Below are positions 44,561 to 53,026 of a stretch of 64,000 nucleotides of DNA, one piece after another. The notes beneath the pieces were generated by a model. It did not search any database, had not been told where the DNA came from, and saw nothing but the letters and a program-made list of their open reading frames with translations. The stretch is from Bacillota bacterium (GTDB taxonomy: Bacteria; Bacillota; Clostridia; Lachnospirales; Lachnospiraceae). The stretch is taken from contig JAEYFP010000035.1 of the NCBI GenBank assembly GCA_023402845.1, positions 111,407-175,406 on the forward strand, in the 5' to 3' direction. Numbering within the stretch: the first letter of the stretch is position 1; every line of letters starts with the position of its first letter. A program made the position numbers and the translations under genes.

Positions 44561-44597
44561 CCATTTACTCCAATCCCTGTCTTTTCTTTCACTGTCT

Positions 44598-45344
44598 TTA
44601 CTGCTCCAATTGATATACAAGCCATGCCAGCACTGTAAAACCCGCCGTCTCTGTGCGCAGAATCCGTCTTCCGAGCGTGACCGGCACAATACCGGCTTCC
44701 ATCGCAAGCTGTATTTCCTCCTCGTCAAATCCTCCCTCGGGTCCGATAAAAACCGCGATCTGCTGCCCGGCACTGATGTTAGCGATTTTGCTGCGGGTAT
44801 CGTCCATGCCGCCTTTATCCGACAGCTCATACGGAATCAGTTTCACCTCAAAGCTGCGGCAATAATCCGTCGCTTCTCTCATCGTCATAACCGGCATTAC
44901 CTCAGGTATCTTCCGGCGCTTTGCCTGTTTTGCGGCAGCCTCGGCAATCGCATTCCATCTCGCCACCCGCGCGGCCTCCTTTTTGTCATCAAGCCTGACG
45001 ACAGCGCGCCGCGTCTGCACCGGAATAATCTGAAAAGCCCCCAGTTCTACCGCCTTCTGGACGATCAGCTCCATCTTGTCGCTTTTCGGCAAGCCCTGAA
45101 ACAGATAGATTTGGTTCGGAAGTTCCACTCCTTCTTCCTTGATGAACCGCAGCCGGCACAGAACAGCTTCCTCTTTAAAGGCAGAAATCTCACAGCGATA
45201 TTCCCTGTCCTCGCCTTCGGTCACAACCGAAAGTTCCTCACCGATTCGCATACGAAGCACCTGTTTCATATGATTCACATCAGCACCGGTAATTGTGATG
45301 TCATTTCCCGCAATCTGACCCGGTTCTACAAAAAATTGATACAT
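44598..45344 (-). CDS. rsmE: 16S rRNA (uracil-1498-N3)-methyltransferase RsmE
   Basis: A 248-residue SPOUT-class methyltransferase. The N-terminal PUA-like domain starts MYQFFVEPGQIAGN. The trefoil knot carries VFIGPEGGFDEEEI near 198 and LGRRILRTETA near 225, which bind SAM. It methylates U1498 in the decoding region of 16S rRNA. It follows prmA by 39 bases, the arrangement seen in most Firmicutes. Confidence 0.94.
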   Translation of the reverse strand: MYQFFVEPGQIAGNDITITGADVNHMKQVLRMRIGEELSVVTEGEDREYRCEISAFKEEAVLCRLRFIKEEGVELPNQIYLFQGLPKSDKMELIVQKAVELGAFQIIPVQTRRAVVRLDDKKEAARVARWNAIAEAAAKQAKRRKIPEVMPVMTMREATDYCRSFEVKLIPYELSDKGGMDDTRSKIANISAGQQIAVFIGPEGGFDEEEIQLAMEAGIVPVTLGRRILRTETAGFTVLAWLVYQLEQ

Positions 45345-45383
45345 AACATTTTCTCCGATTTTCTCCTGTAAGGAGGATTTCCA

Positions 45384-46340
45384 TTAAAGCGGCTTTTTAG
45401 CCGTCACATTTACCCATTCTCCCTGATAATTGACTTCAAGCACTTCAAAACCTGCCTGCTTCACGGCGCGTACGACCGTATCTTCTTTATCGTCGATAAT
45501 TCCCGAAGTAATATAAATACCGCCCGGCTTGAGCTGATGCCAGATCACAGGCGTCAGCGGCACAAGCACCTCGGCTAAAATATTTGCAGCCACAATGTCA
45601 TATTTCCCGCGGCCAACCGCTTCCTGTACCGACTGATCATCGATAATATTGCCGATCAGAAGCTGAAAACCTGCATCCTTTAAACCGTTTGCCTCCAGAT
45701 TGTCCTTTACCGCATCAATCGCACAAATATCCAGATCCGTTCCGATGGCCGACCTTGCGCCGAATTTATATGCAAGGACGGAGAGGATACCGCTTCCGGT
45801 TCCGACATCTAACAGTACCGTATCCGGAGTCACATATTTGCGAAGCTGGCGGATACAGAGCTGCGTCGTCTCATGCATGCCTGTACCGAATGCCGTTCCG
45901 GGATCGATATGGATAATCATCTTATCCGTATCCTCCTCCCCTACTTCTTCCCAGGAAGGAATAATCAAAATATCATCCACATAAAACTGGTGAAAATACT
46001 GCTTCCAATTATTTAAAAAATCCTCATCCGCCGTCTGGGAGGTTGTGATCGTGCATTCTCCGACATCCAGACAGCTCTTCAAATCCTCAAGCTCTCTGCG
46101 GACGGCATTAAGCACCGGTTCCTGTTCCTCCGAGGCATCCAGATAAAAGCTCAGATAAGCGATCCCGTCATCGGCAGGGCACTGTGGCAGTATATCCACA
46201 AACATCTGTGCCTTTTCCTCCTCGGTGAGCGGTACCTTGTCCTCAATTTCCACGCCTTCAATTCCGATATCCACCAGAGCGCTGATCACCACATCCTCCG
46301 CCTCAGCGAGTGTTTTGATCGTATATTTATTATAACGCAT
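45384..46340 (-). CDS. prmA: Ribosomal protein L11 methyltransferase PrmA
   Basis: A 318-residue methyltransferase. The N-terminal L11-recognition domain covers about 95 residues. The catalytic domain has LLDVGTGSGILSVLAYKFGA near 175, ANILAEVL near 240 (NPF/NIL-type motif) and IDPGTAFGTGMHETTQ near 150. It trimethylates lysines and the N-terminus of L11. In most Firmicutes it follows dnaJ; here a GDP-mannose pyrophosphorylase and a lipoprotein gene intervene. Confidence 0.95.
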   Translation of the reverse strand: MRYNKYTIKTLAEAEDVVISALVDIGIEGVEIEDKVPLTEEEKAQMFVDILPQCPADDGIAYLSFYLDASEEQEPVLNAVRRELEDLKSCLDVGECTITTSQTADEDFLNNWKQYFHQFYVDDILIIPSWEEVGEEDTDKMIIHIDPGTAFGTGMHETTQLCIRQLRKYVTPDTVLLDVGTGSGILSVLAYKFGARSAIGTDLDICAIDAVKDNLEANGLKDAGFQLLIGNIIDDQSVQEAVGRGKYDIVAANILAEVLVPLTPVIWHQLKPGGIYITSGIIDDKEDTVVRAVKQAGFEVLEVNYQGEWVNVTAKKPL

Positions 46341-46398
46341 ATGTCTTCTCCTTTTTTGCCTTGCAGAAAGGGCCGATCTGAAACATTATCGATTTTTA

Positions 46399-46407
46399 AG
46401 TATAACA
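46399..46407 (-). promoter_or_regulatory. Extended -10 promoter element for prmA
   Basis: On the minus strand, TGTTATACT (extended -10, TGn plus TATACT) lies about 60 bases before the prmA ATG. The -35 region (TAGTGC at 17 bases) is poor, which an extended -10 can tolerate. Confidence 0.45.
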
Positions 46408-46433
46408 CGAAATTTCTCAAAGCACTAGAGGGT

Positions 46434-46462
46434 TTGCTATTTCGTTCTAATTCGGATATAAT
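46434..46462 (+). promoter_or_regulatory. Promoter of manC
   Basis: TTGCTA (46434-46439), 17 bases, TATAAT (46457-46462), 64 bases before the ATG. It is divergent to the prmA promoter. Confidence 0.75.
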
Positions 46463-46526
46463 GTATGGCAAATGCATACGATTAATTTCAGCCCAATACA
46501 ACTAAATTTAAAAGGCAGGTAGCAGC

Positions 46527-47597
46527 ATGAAAAAAACAGCACTGATCATGGCGGGCGGACGCGGCGAACGATTCTGGCCGCGCAGCCGGAAAACCCTTCC
46601 GAAGCAGTTTCTTTCCCTGACAGATGACGGGAAGACGATGATCCAGCTTACCGTAGAGCGTATTCTCCCGCTTGTCGATATGGAGGATATTTATATCGCA
46701 ACAAATAAAGATTATTTTTCCCTTGTGACCGAACAGCTTCCCGGTGTTCCCGCAGAAAATATCCTGTGCGAACCGGTCGGCAGAAATACCGCTCCCTGTG
46801 TTGCGCTGGGCGTCGCACATATTTCCAAGAAATATAACGATGCGATCATGATGGTTCTCCCTTCAGATCACCTCATCAAATACAGCAGCATGTACCAGAC
46901 GACACTCTGCGACGCCTGTAATGTTGCACTGCAGGGTGATAACCTCGTTACGGTTGGTATTGCCCCCGATTACCCGGAGACCGGCTACGGCTATATCAAA
47001 TTTGTAAATGAAATCTGCGACGGGCGCGCGTTCAAAGTGGATAAGTTCGTCGAAAAACCGTCTCTGGAGCTTGCAAAGGAATATGTGAATTCTGATGAAT
47101 ATTTGTGGAACAGCGGCATTTTCCTCTGGAAGCTTTCTACAATTCTGCAAAAATTCGAACGCTTCATGCCTGACACCTATGAAGGCATGCTTACAATACG
47201 GGATGCGATCAGGACCTCCGCACAGGATGAAATACTGGAAAAAGTATTCCCTGCCTTTCCCTCAATTTCCATTGATTACGGCATCATGGAGAAATCAGAA
47301 AATATCTATACGGTTCCCGGTACGTTTGGCTGGGATGATGTCGGCTCCTGGCTGGCTGTGGAAAGAATCAAAAAATCAAATGAATACGGCAATATCGTGA
47401 GCGGCAATATCGTAACAATCGACACGAAAAACTGCATTATTCAGGGAGATAAAAAGCTGATCGCGACCGTGGGGCTTGAGGACCTCATTATCGTCGATAC
47501 CGATGACGCAACACTGATCTGTGAAAAGGATAGCACGGCCGACATCAAAAAAGTGCTTGAGAATCTGAAAATCTGCAATCGCAGCGAATATCTGTGA
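46527..47597 (+). CDS. manC: Mannose-1-phosphate guanylyltransferase
   Basis: A 356-residue nucleotidyltransferase of the GDP-mannose pyrophosphorylase type. The signature AGGRGERFWPRSRKTLPKQF is at 8-27. The PVGRNTAPCVALG, VLPSDH and FVEKPSLELAKEYV segments follow, as does YLWNSGIFLWK. There is no C-terminal phosphomannose isomerase domain, so it is the short form. It makes GDP-mannose, a precursor for mannose and fucose in surface glycans (a GT11 fucosyltransferase is in the window). It is a single plus-strand gene inserted between dnaJ and prmA, ended by a strong hairpin. Confidence 0.93.
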   Translation: MKKTALIMAGGRGERFWPRSRKTLPKQFLSLTDDGKTMIQLTVERILPLVDMEDIYIATNKDYFSLVTEQLPGVPAENILCEPVGRNTAPCVALGVAHISKKYNDAIMMVLPSDHLIKYSSMYQTTLCDACNVALQGDNLVTVGIAPDYPETGYGYIKFVNEICDGRAFKVDKFVEKPSLELAKEYVNSDEYLWNSGIFLWKLSTILQKFERFMPDTYEGMLTIRDAIRTSAQDEILEKVFPAFPSISIDYGIMEKSENIYTVPGTFGWDDVGSWLAVERIKKSNEYGNIVSGNIVTIDTKNCIIQGDKKLIATVGLEDLIIVDTDDATLICEKDSTADIKKVLENLKICNRSEYL

Positions 47598-47614
47598 TCT
47601 CATATCGCGGGCAG

Positions 47615-47666
47615 CTCCCATAAAAGAGAAGCAGATCGTCTCTGATCTGCTTCTCTTTTATGGGAG
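47615..47666. terminator. Long perfect hairpin between convergent manC and YerB-like genes
   Basis: A perfect 23-bp inverted repeat (47615-47637 and 47644-47666) with a six-base loop. The arm contains AAAAGAGAAGCAGATC and its complement ends CTTCTCTTTTATGGGAG, so T-rich tracts lie inside the stem and not after it. It lies 17 bases after manC and 28 bases from the stop of the convergent lipoprotein gene, consistent with a shared bidirectional terminator. Confidence 0.75.
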
Positions 47667-47694
47667 TAATCTGCTTTGCACAAACGCTGTTTCA

Positions 47695-48828
47695 TTATTT
47701 TACGACTACATTTTCCACTTCCGTATCCTGAACGACGCAGACCCAGGTCTTACCATTGTTGATTTCAATTTCGTTTCCATCCATGTCATAATAGCGAATG
47801 GCGCTCATATCATAATTATCTTCGTTGATTTCTCTCTGCCAGGTCCCCACGGTTACCATGCCCCTTGTACAATACTGAATCACTCCGCCCGAGTGGCAGT
47901 CAAACCCAAGATAATCATTTTTATCAAGCTGCACCCATTTATTATACTGCAGTATAACATTGTCATAGGATATCTGCTTACCCGTCAAATCATCGATCTG
48001 CGGTTCCCCATACTGAAAACGGTCATACTTTTCCGTTTTTTCATTATATTCAAACCACGGCTTGTTAATCTTGTATTTCGGATCGATATATACTGCCGAT
48101 CCTCCTTTTTCATTCGTTACTTCTCCGTCAAGATCGACAAATTTGAATTTACCCTTGTATCCGTCATAATGATCTTCCCTGTAGCCAAGCTTCTTAATGC
48201 CGGCTTCAATTCCCGCTGCACTCGTATAGACATTATGGGGAGCCTGCCGGTCAGTCGTCCGGTAGAACGATGTGTCACCCGCAGCTCCAAGACCATTCAA
48301 ATTATCCACGTAATCCTGATCTAACAGATCAACCGCATAGGCTGCCTGTCCAAAATGCATATAAACCGCATCAAATTCGAGTGCCGTGTAAACGAAATAT
48401 TCGCGACAGCTCCTAACAGAACCAATTTTATCCAGATTATCATAATTCTCAAACAGACCCATCAATCTCGTAATGGAGCCCTCTACCACATACTCATAGA
48501 CAACATCGGCATAGGAAATGCCGCTCATCGGCTGCGCCGCCTTCAGATTGTTGAGCATAATTGCAAGCGGTCTTCTGTTCCCGATTTTTTCATCTACAGG
48601 CAGCCCGCTCAAGTAACTGCGCATTTGTCCCGGCTCAAGTGCAGTTGCCGTCTCTTCCGGCTCTGCATCTGGTGTTGTTTCATTTTCTGCCGCAGCTTCC
48701 TGCTCTGTGTTTTCCTGTTGTGTATTGTCCTCTGTCTCGTTCGCTCCGCAGCCTGCCAAAATGCCCGCACATAATACGCCTGCCAAAAACAGTATCCATT
48801 TTCCTTTAACTGCATTTAATAGTTTCAT
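47695..48828 (-). CDS. DUF3048 lipoprotein (YerB-like)
   Basis: A 377-residue secreted lipoprotein. The signal peptide ends in GILAGC (Cys27), an acidic Glu/Thr linker follows, and from about residue 75 there is a DUF3048 domain (RRPLAIMLNNLKAAQPMSGI, then ADVVYEYVVEGSITRLM and VGSVRSCREYFV-like text). The C-terminal part (DUF3048_C) includes WQREINEDNYDMSAIRYYD. Bacillus YerB has no established activity. The gene is on its own, downstream of the chaperone operon and convergent with manC. Confidence 0.88.
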   Translation of the reverse strand: MKLLNAVKGKWILFLAGVLCAGILAGCGANETEDNTQQENTEQEAAAENETTPDAEPEETATALEPGQMRSYLSGLPVDEKIGNRRPLAIMLNNLKAAQPMSGISYADVVYEYVVEGSITRLMGLFENYDNLDKIGSVRSCREYFVYTALEFDAVYMHFGQAAYAVDLLDQDYVDNLNGLGAAGDTSFYRTTDRQAPHNVYTSAAGIEAGIKKLGYREDHYDGYKGKFKFVDLDGEVTNEKGGSAVYIDPKYKINKPWFEYNEKTEKYDRFQYGEPQIDDLTGKQISYDNVILQYNKWVQLDKNDYLGFDCHSGGVIQYCTRGMVTVGTWQREINEDNYDMSAIRYYDMDGNEIEINNGKTWVCVVQDTEVENVVVK

Positions 48829-48965
48829 CCTGTATTGCCTCTCTCAATTTCCCGGATTCTTTTTAATCCGCAGAATTTCAATCCTTACTTTCCATTATCC
48901 AAAAAACTTATCATTCTATACATGTCCAAAAAACAAATCTTTATTTTACTTGGGAGTGCCTCTTT

Positions 48966-48989
48966 GTAATAGGAGCACCTTCCTATTAC
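48966..48989. repeat. Small inverted repeat upstream of the DUF3048 gene
   Basis: GTAATAGGA and TCCTATTAC form a perfect 9-bp stem around GCACCT. No T run follows on either strand, so I do not call it a terminator; it could be an operator or a leader hairpin. The rest of the 263-base gap is AT-rich without a gene. Confidence 0.4.
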
Positions 48990-49000
48990 ACAAAAATGGA

Positions 49001-49030
49001 TTGTTTGCAGACAAGAATAGATGCAAACAA
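49001..49030 (-). terminator. Probable terminator of the hrcA-grpE-dnaK-dnaJ operon
   Basis: TTGTTTGCA and TGCAAACAA form a 9-bp stem with a 12-base loop. On the minus strand it is followed by TCCATTTTTG, a modest T tract, about 60 bases after the dnaJ stop. Confidence 0.55.
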
Positions 49031-49091
49031 CCCATATTATAATTTATTTGACCATATAAATCAATAATTTCTTTCGAAACCCATCAAAATA

Positions 49092-50267
49092 CTACTTATT
49101 CCAAAATCCTTTTTTCTTTTTTTCGCTTTCGTCAGCCGGTTTTTTATCCGCATATTCCTCCGATGTCCGGAGTGTGTTACCGGTCAGCTCGTCGAATTTA
49201 CGCAGCAATTCCTTCGCCTCCGCATTCAGACGGTCCGGTACCTGCACAACAAGCGTCACATAGTGGTCGCCGCGTACCTGCTTATTTCTGAGCGACGGCA
49301 CACCCTTCCCCTTCAGACGAACCTTTGTATCGGTCTGTGTTCCGGCTTTGACTTCATAAATCACCTTTCCGTCCACCGTATCGATCAGAACCTCGCCTCC
49401 AAGCGTTGCCTGTGCATAGGAAATGGGTGCTGTAGAAAAAATATTAGTATCCTGTCTCTGGAAAATCGGATGTCTGGCAATAACAAGCTCCACAAGCAGA
49501 TCTCCCCGCGGACCGCCGTTGACACCCGGCTCTCCTTTATCTCTGATCCGGACACTCTGTCCGTTGTCGATTCCGGCGGGAATCGATACCTGTATTTTTT
49601 TCTTATTCGAAATGTAGCCGGCGCCGTGACAATCGACACATTTCTCTTTTACGACTTTACCGCTTCCCTGACAATCCGGACAGGTCTGCACGTTTCTGAC
49701 CATTCCGAATAACGACTGGGTCGTATATACCACCTGACCCTTGCCGCCGCACTTCGGGCACGTTTCCGGAGTCGTTCCCGGTTTTGCCCCCGTGCCGTGA
49801 CAGGTTTCACATGTATCCTTCAGGCTTAACTCAATTTCCTTATCGACACCGAATACGGCCTCTTCGAATGTAATCCTGACGCTCGTGCGCAGGTTTGCAC
49901 CCTTCATCGGACCGTTGTTGGTACGGCTCGTTCTGCTTCTTCCTCCGCCAAAAATATCACCGAAAATATCACCAAATATATCACCAAAATCAGCGCCGCT
50001 GAAATCAAAGCCGCCGTAACCGCCGGCACCGCCATTTTCAAACGCCGCATGGCCGAACTGGTCATACTGCCGCTTTTTCTCTGAATCACTCAGTACGGCA
50101 TACGCCTCCGAAGCCTCCTTGAATTTCTTCTCGGCCTCCGTATTACCCGGGTTCATATCTGGATGATATTTTTTTGCCAGTGTACGATATGCCTTTTTAA
50201 CTGCGGCTTCATCAGCATTTCTATCAACGCCAAGAACCTCATAATAATCTCTCTTCGACTCTGCCAT
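49092..50267 (-). CDS. dnaJ: Chaperone protein DnaJ
   Basis: A 391-residue type I Hsp40. The J domain has HPD at 35-37 for stimulating DnaK ATPase. A Gly/Phe-rich linker (GGAGGYGGFDFSGADFGD) and four CxxCxGxG zinc repeats (CETCHGTG, CPKCGGKG, CPDCQGSG, CVDCHGAG) precede the substrate-binding C-terminal domains. I choose the ATG at 50267 behind GGTGACAGTT. It follows dnaK by about 140 bases that contain a strong hairpin. Confidence 0.97.
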   Translation of the reverse strand: MAESKRDYYEVLGVDRNADEAAVKKAYRTLAKKYHPDMNPGNTEAEKKFKEASEAYAVLSDSEKKRQYDQFGHAAFENGGAGGYGGFDFSGADFGDIFGDIFGDIFGGGRSRTSRTNNGPMKGANLRTSVRITFEEAVFGVDKEIELSLKDTCETCHGTGAKPGTTPETCPKCGGKGQVVYTTQSLFGMVRNVQTCPDCQGSGKVVKEKCVDCHGAGYISNKKKIQVSIPAGIDNGQSVRIRDKGEPGVNGGPRGDLLVELVIARHPIFQRQDTNIFSTAPISYAQATLGGEVLIDTVDGKVIYEVKAGTQTDTKVRLKGKGVPSLRNKQVRGDHYVTLVVQVPDRLNAEAKELLRKFDELTGNTLRTSEEYADKKPADESEKKKKGFWNK

Positions 50268-50362
50268 AACTGTCACCTTTCATTGCTGTCCGGCACGCCC
50301 GGTATTGCCGGACATCCCGTTTCTCTTACAAGTGCGCTCATGCCTGCCGTGAGACACGCGGC

Positions 50363-50400
50363 ATAACATCAGTGGAGGATAAACCCGCCACTGATGTTAT
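50363..50400. repeat. Intercistronic hairpin between dnaK and dnaJ
   Basis: ATAACATCAGTGG (50363-50375) and CCACTGATGTTAT (50388-50400) form a perfect 13-bp stem with a 12-base loop, seven bases after the dnaK stop. No T run follows on the minus strand. It may stabilise the dnaK part of the mRNA or partly attenuate transcription into dnaJ. Confidence 0.6.
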
Positions 50401-50406
50401 AAAACT

Positions 50407-52281
50407 TTATACCTCTTTGTAGTCTCCGTCAACTACATCATCTCCATAGCTTGTGTTCTGGCCCATATCAGGACCCGCGCCGCCCATGTTACCCATATCG
50501 GGGCCTGCACCGGCTGCCTGTGTCTTCTCATACATTTTTTCAAAGAGCTTCTGTGCCGCCTGCATTGCCTTTTCCTGTGCTGCCTTTAATTCTACAACCT
50601 GATCTTCGGTCATATTCTCCGGGTCAGCCTTCGCAACAAGCTCCTTTAAGGAATTCAGTTCCGCTTCCACTGCCGTCTTATCATTTGCATCAAGCTTGTC
50701 ACCGACCTCTTCCATTGCCTTTTCGGTCTGGAATATGAAGGAATCCGCATCATTCTTTGCGTCGATTGCTTCTTTACGTTTTTTATCCTGCGACTCATAC
50801 TCGGCAGCTTCCTTCACTGCCTTGTCGATATCGGAGTCAGACATGTTGGAGCCTGCAGTGATCGTGATGTGCTGTTCTTTGCCTGTTCCCAAATCCTTTG
50901 CAGAAACATTCACGATACCGTTCGCATCAATATCAAAGGTCACCTCGATCTGCGGGATACCGCGTCTTGCCGGAGGAATTCCATCCAAACGGAATTGTCC
51001 GAGGGATTTGTTATCCTTCGCAAACTGCCTTTCCCCCTGTACGACATTGATATCAACCGCCGTCTGGTTATCTGCAGCCGTCGAGAAAATCTGACTCTTC
51101 TTTGTCGGGATCGTCGTATTTCTCTCGATCAGTCTCGTTGCCACACCTCCCATCGTTTCGATGGAAAGTGAGAGCGGCGTAACATCCAGAAGAAGGATTT
51201 CGCCTGCGCCGGCATCACCTGCCAGCTTACCGCCCTGAATGGATGCGCCGAGTGCCACACACTCATCCGGGTTCAGCGACTTGGAAGGCTCCTTGCCTGT
51301 CAATTGTCTTACTTTGTCCTGTACGGCCGGAATACGTGTCGAACCGCCTACAAGCAAAACCTGACCAAGCTCAGATGCGTTTAAGCCGGCATCCTTTAAT
51401 GCATTCTGTACGGGAGCTGCTGTCATTTCCACAAGGTCATGTGTCAGCTCATCAAATTTCGCACGTGTCAGATTCATATCAAAGTGCTTCGGTCCTTCCG
51501 AGGTTGCTGTGATAAACGGAAGGTTAATATTCGTTGTCGTTGCACTGGAAAGCTCCTTTTTCGCCTTCTCCGCAGCTTCCTTCAATCTCTGCAGTGCCAT
51601 TTTATCATTTGACAGATCTACGCCTTCGGTTCTCTTAAATTCAGCAAGCATATAATCTGTAACACGCTGGTCGAAATCATCCCCGCCAAGTCTGTTGTTA
51701 CCGCTCGTTGCAAGAACTTCGATTACACCTTCGCCGATTTCGATAATGGAAACATCAAAGGTACCGCCGCCTAAGTCGTATACCATAATTTTCTGCTCTT
51801 TTTCATTATCAAGACCATAAGCAAGCGCAGCTGCCGTAGGCTCGTTGATAATACGGTTTACTTCCAGTCCTGCAATCTTACCCGCATCCTTTGTTGCCTG
51901 TCTCTGTGCATCATTAAAATAAGCCGGTACCGTAATGACCGCATCCGTTACCTTTTCTCCCAGGTAGCTTTCTGCATCTGCCTTCAGCTTCTGAAGAATC
52001 ATCGCCGAAATTTCCTGAGGAGAATACTTCTTTCCTTCAACCACACTCTTATGATCCGAACCCATCTCTCTCTTAATAGAAGAAATAGTCTTTTCCGCGT
52101 TGGTAACTGCCTGACGCTTTGCCGGCTCACCGACAAGACGTTCGCCCGTCTTTGTAAACGCTACAACCGATGGTGTCGTTCTGGCTCCTTCCGTATTTGC
52201 GATAACAGTCGGCTTGCCGCCTTCCATAACAGCCACACAGCTGTTTGTTGTTCCTAAGTCAATACCAATAATTTTGCTCAT
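50407..52281 (-). CDS. dnaK: Chaperone protein DnaK (Hsp70)
   Basis: A 624-residue Hsp70. GIDLGTTNSCVAV at the N-terminus, YDLGGGTFDVSI near 170 and LLVGGSTRIPAVQ near 310 are the ATPase signatures. The substrate-binding domain and a helical lid follow, ending in a Gly/Met-rich tail with GDYKEV. It is full length. The operon is controlled by HrcA at the CIRCE site upstream of hrcA. Confidence 0.98.
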   Translation of the reverse strand: MSKIIGIDLGTTNSCVAVMEGGKPTVIANTEGARTTPSVVAFTKTGERLVGEPAKRQAVTNAEKTISSIKREMGSDHKSVVEGKKYSPQEISAMILQKLKADAESYLGEKVTDAVITVPAYFNDAQRQATKDAGKIAGLEVNRIINEPTAAALAYGLDNEKEQKIMVYDLGGGTFDVSIIEIGEGVIEVLATSGNNRLGGDDFDQRVTDYMLAEFKRTEGVDLSNDKMALQRLKEAAEKAKKELSSATTTNINLPFITATSEGPKHFDMNLTRAKFDELTHDLVEMTAAPVQNALKDAGLNASELGQVLLVGGSTRIPAVQDKVRQLTGKEPSKSLNPDECVALGASIQGGKLAGDAGAGEILLLDVTPLSLSIETMGGVATRLIERNTTIPTKKSQIFSTAADNQTAVDINVVQGERQFAKDNKSLGQFRLDGIPPARRGIPQIEVTFDIDANGIVNVSAKDLGTGKEQHITITAGSNMSDSDIDKAVKEAAEYESQDKKRKEAIDAKNDADSFIFQTEKAMEEVGDKLDANDKTAVEAELNSLKELVAKADPENMTEDQVVELKAAQEKAMQAAQKLFEKMYEKTQAAGAGPDMGNMGGAGPDMGQNTSYGDDVVDGDYKEV

Positions 52282-52327
52282 TATTAAGCCCTCCTAAAAT
52301 TATTAAAATAATAAGTTTTTCTCAAAT

Positions 52328-53002
52328 CTACTGTACTACGCTAACCATACTATGTCTGACGACCGAATCACGGTACAAATAACCCTTTAAAAGCTCCTGC
52401 GCTACTATGCCGCTCTCAAATTCGTCGCTTTCCACCTGCATAACCGCATTGTGGAAATTGGGATCAAACTCCTTGCCTACTGTCTCGATCGTGCTGACTC
52501 CAATCTGCTCCAGCTCACTAAGAAGCTGTTTATAGATCATGTTCATCCCTGCGGCAAACGGTAACTCTTTTTCTTCCTCCGGCACCGTCTGTAATCCTCT
52601 TTCAAAATTATCCAATACCGGAAGCAGTTTTTCAATGACCGATTTCGCACCCATTTCATACATTGTTGATTTTTCTTTGTCGGTCCTCTTTCTGAAATTA
52701 TCAAATTCGGCCATCTGACGTTTTACCTGATCGGTCAGCTCCTCGATCCGTTCGTCTTTTTTGTCCTTTTTTTCCTTCTTTTCTTTCCTTCCGAAAATTG
52801 ACTTTACATCTGCAGCCTTCTCTGCCTCAGGCTCTGCTGCAGCTTCCTGCTCTGCATTCTCCTGCTCCTGTGCCGCCTCTTCCGGAGTGCAGCAGTCTTC
52901 TGACTCGTGTACCGCCGGTTCTTCTGACGATGTATCCGCCGCAGGCTCCCGCAAAGCTTCTTCCAGAATTTCATCTGTTAAATCTTTTTCCATATCAGTC
53001 AC
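52328..53002 (-). CDS. grpE: Nucleotide exchange factor GrpE
   Basis: A 224-residue protein. The first 90 residues are acidic and low-complexity (Glu/Ala-rich). The core has a long helix (RIEELTDQVKRQMAEFDNF), then KRTDKEKSTMYEMGAKSVI and the beta-wing DPNFHNAVMQVE. GrpE exchanges ADP on DnaK. Start is the first ATG after hrcA; an ATG three codons later is equally possible. Confidence 0.95.
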   Translation of the reverse strand: MTDMEKDLTDEILEEALREPAADTSSEEPAVHESEDCCTPEEAAQEQENAEQEAAAEPEAEKAADVKSIFGRKEKKEKKDKKDERIEELTDQVKRQMAEFDNFRKRTDKEKSTMYEMGAKSVIEKLLPVLDNFERGLQTVPEEEKELPFAAGMNMIYKQLLSELEQIGVSTIETVGKEFDPNFHNAVMQVESDEFESGIVAQELLKGYLYRDSVVRHSMVSVVQ

Positions 53003-53026
53003 GCTTCTATGATTCTCCTTTCATCC

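Noticed and set aside
44561..44830. N-terminal extension of the cysteine desulfurase
   Set aside because: It overlaps the rsmE gene on the same strand, and the family start MQVYLDNSATT with GGAG upstream is at 44560.
44610..45371. 253-codon plus-strand frame inside rsmE
   Set aside because: Antisense shadow of rsmE with His/Arg-rich composition and no domain.
48966..48989. Hairpin as terminator
   Set aside because: No T run on either strand; the hairpin at 49001-49030 is the better terminator for the chaperone operon.
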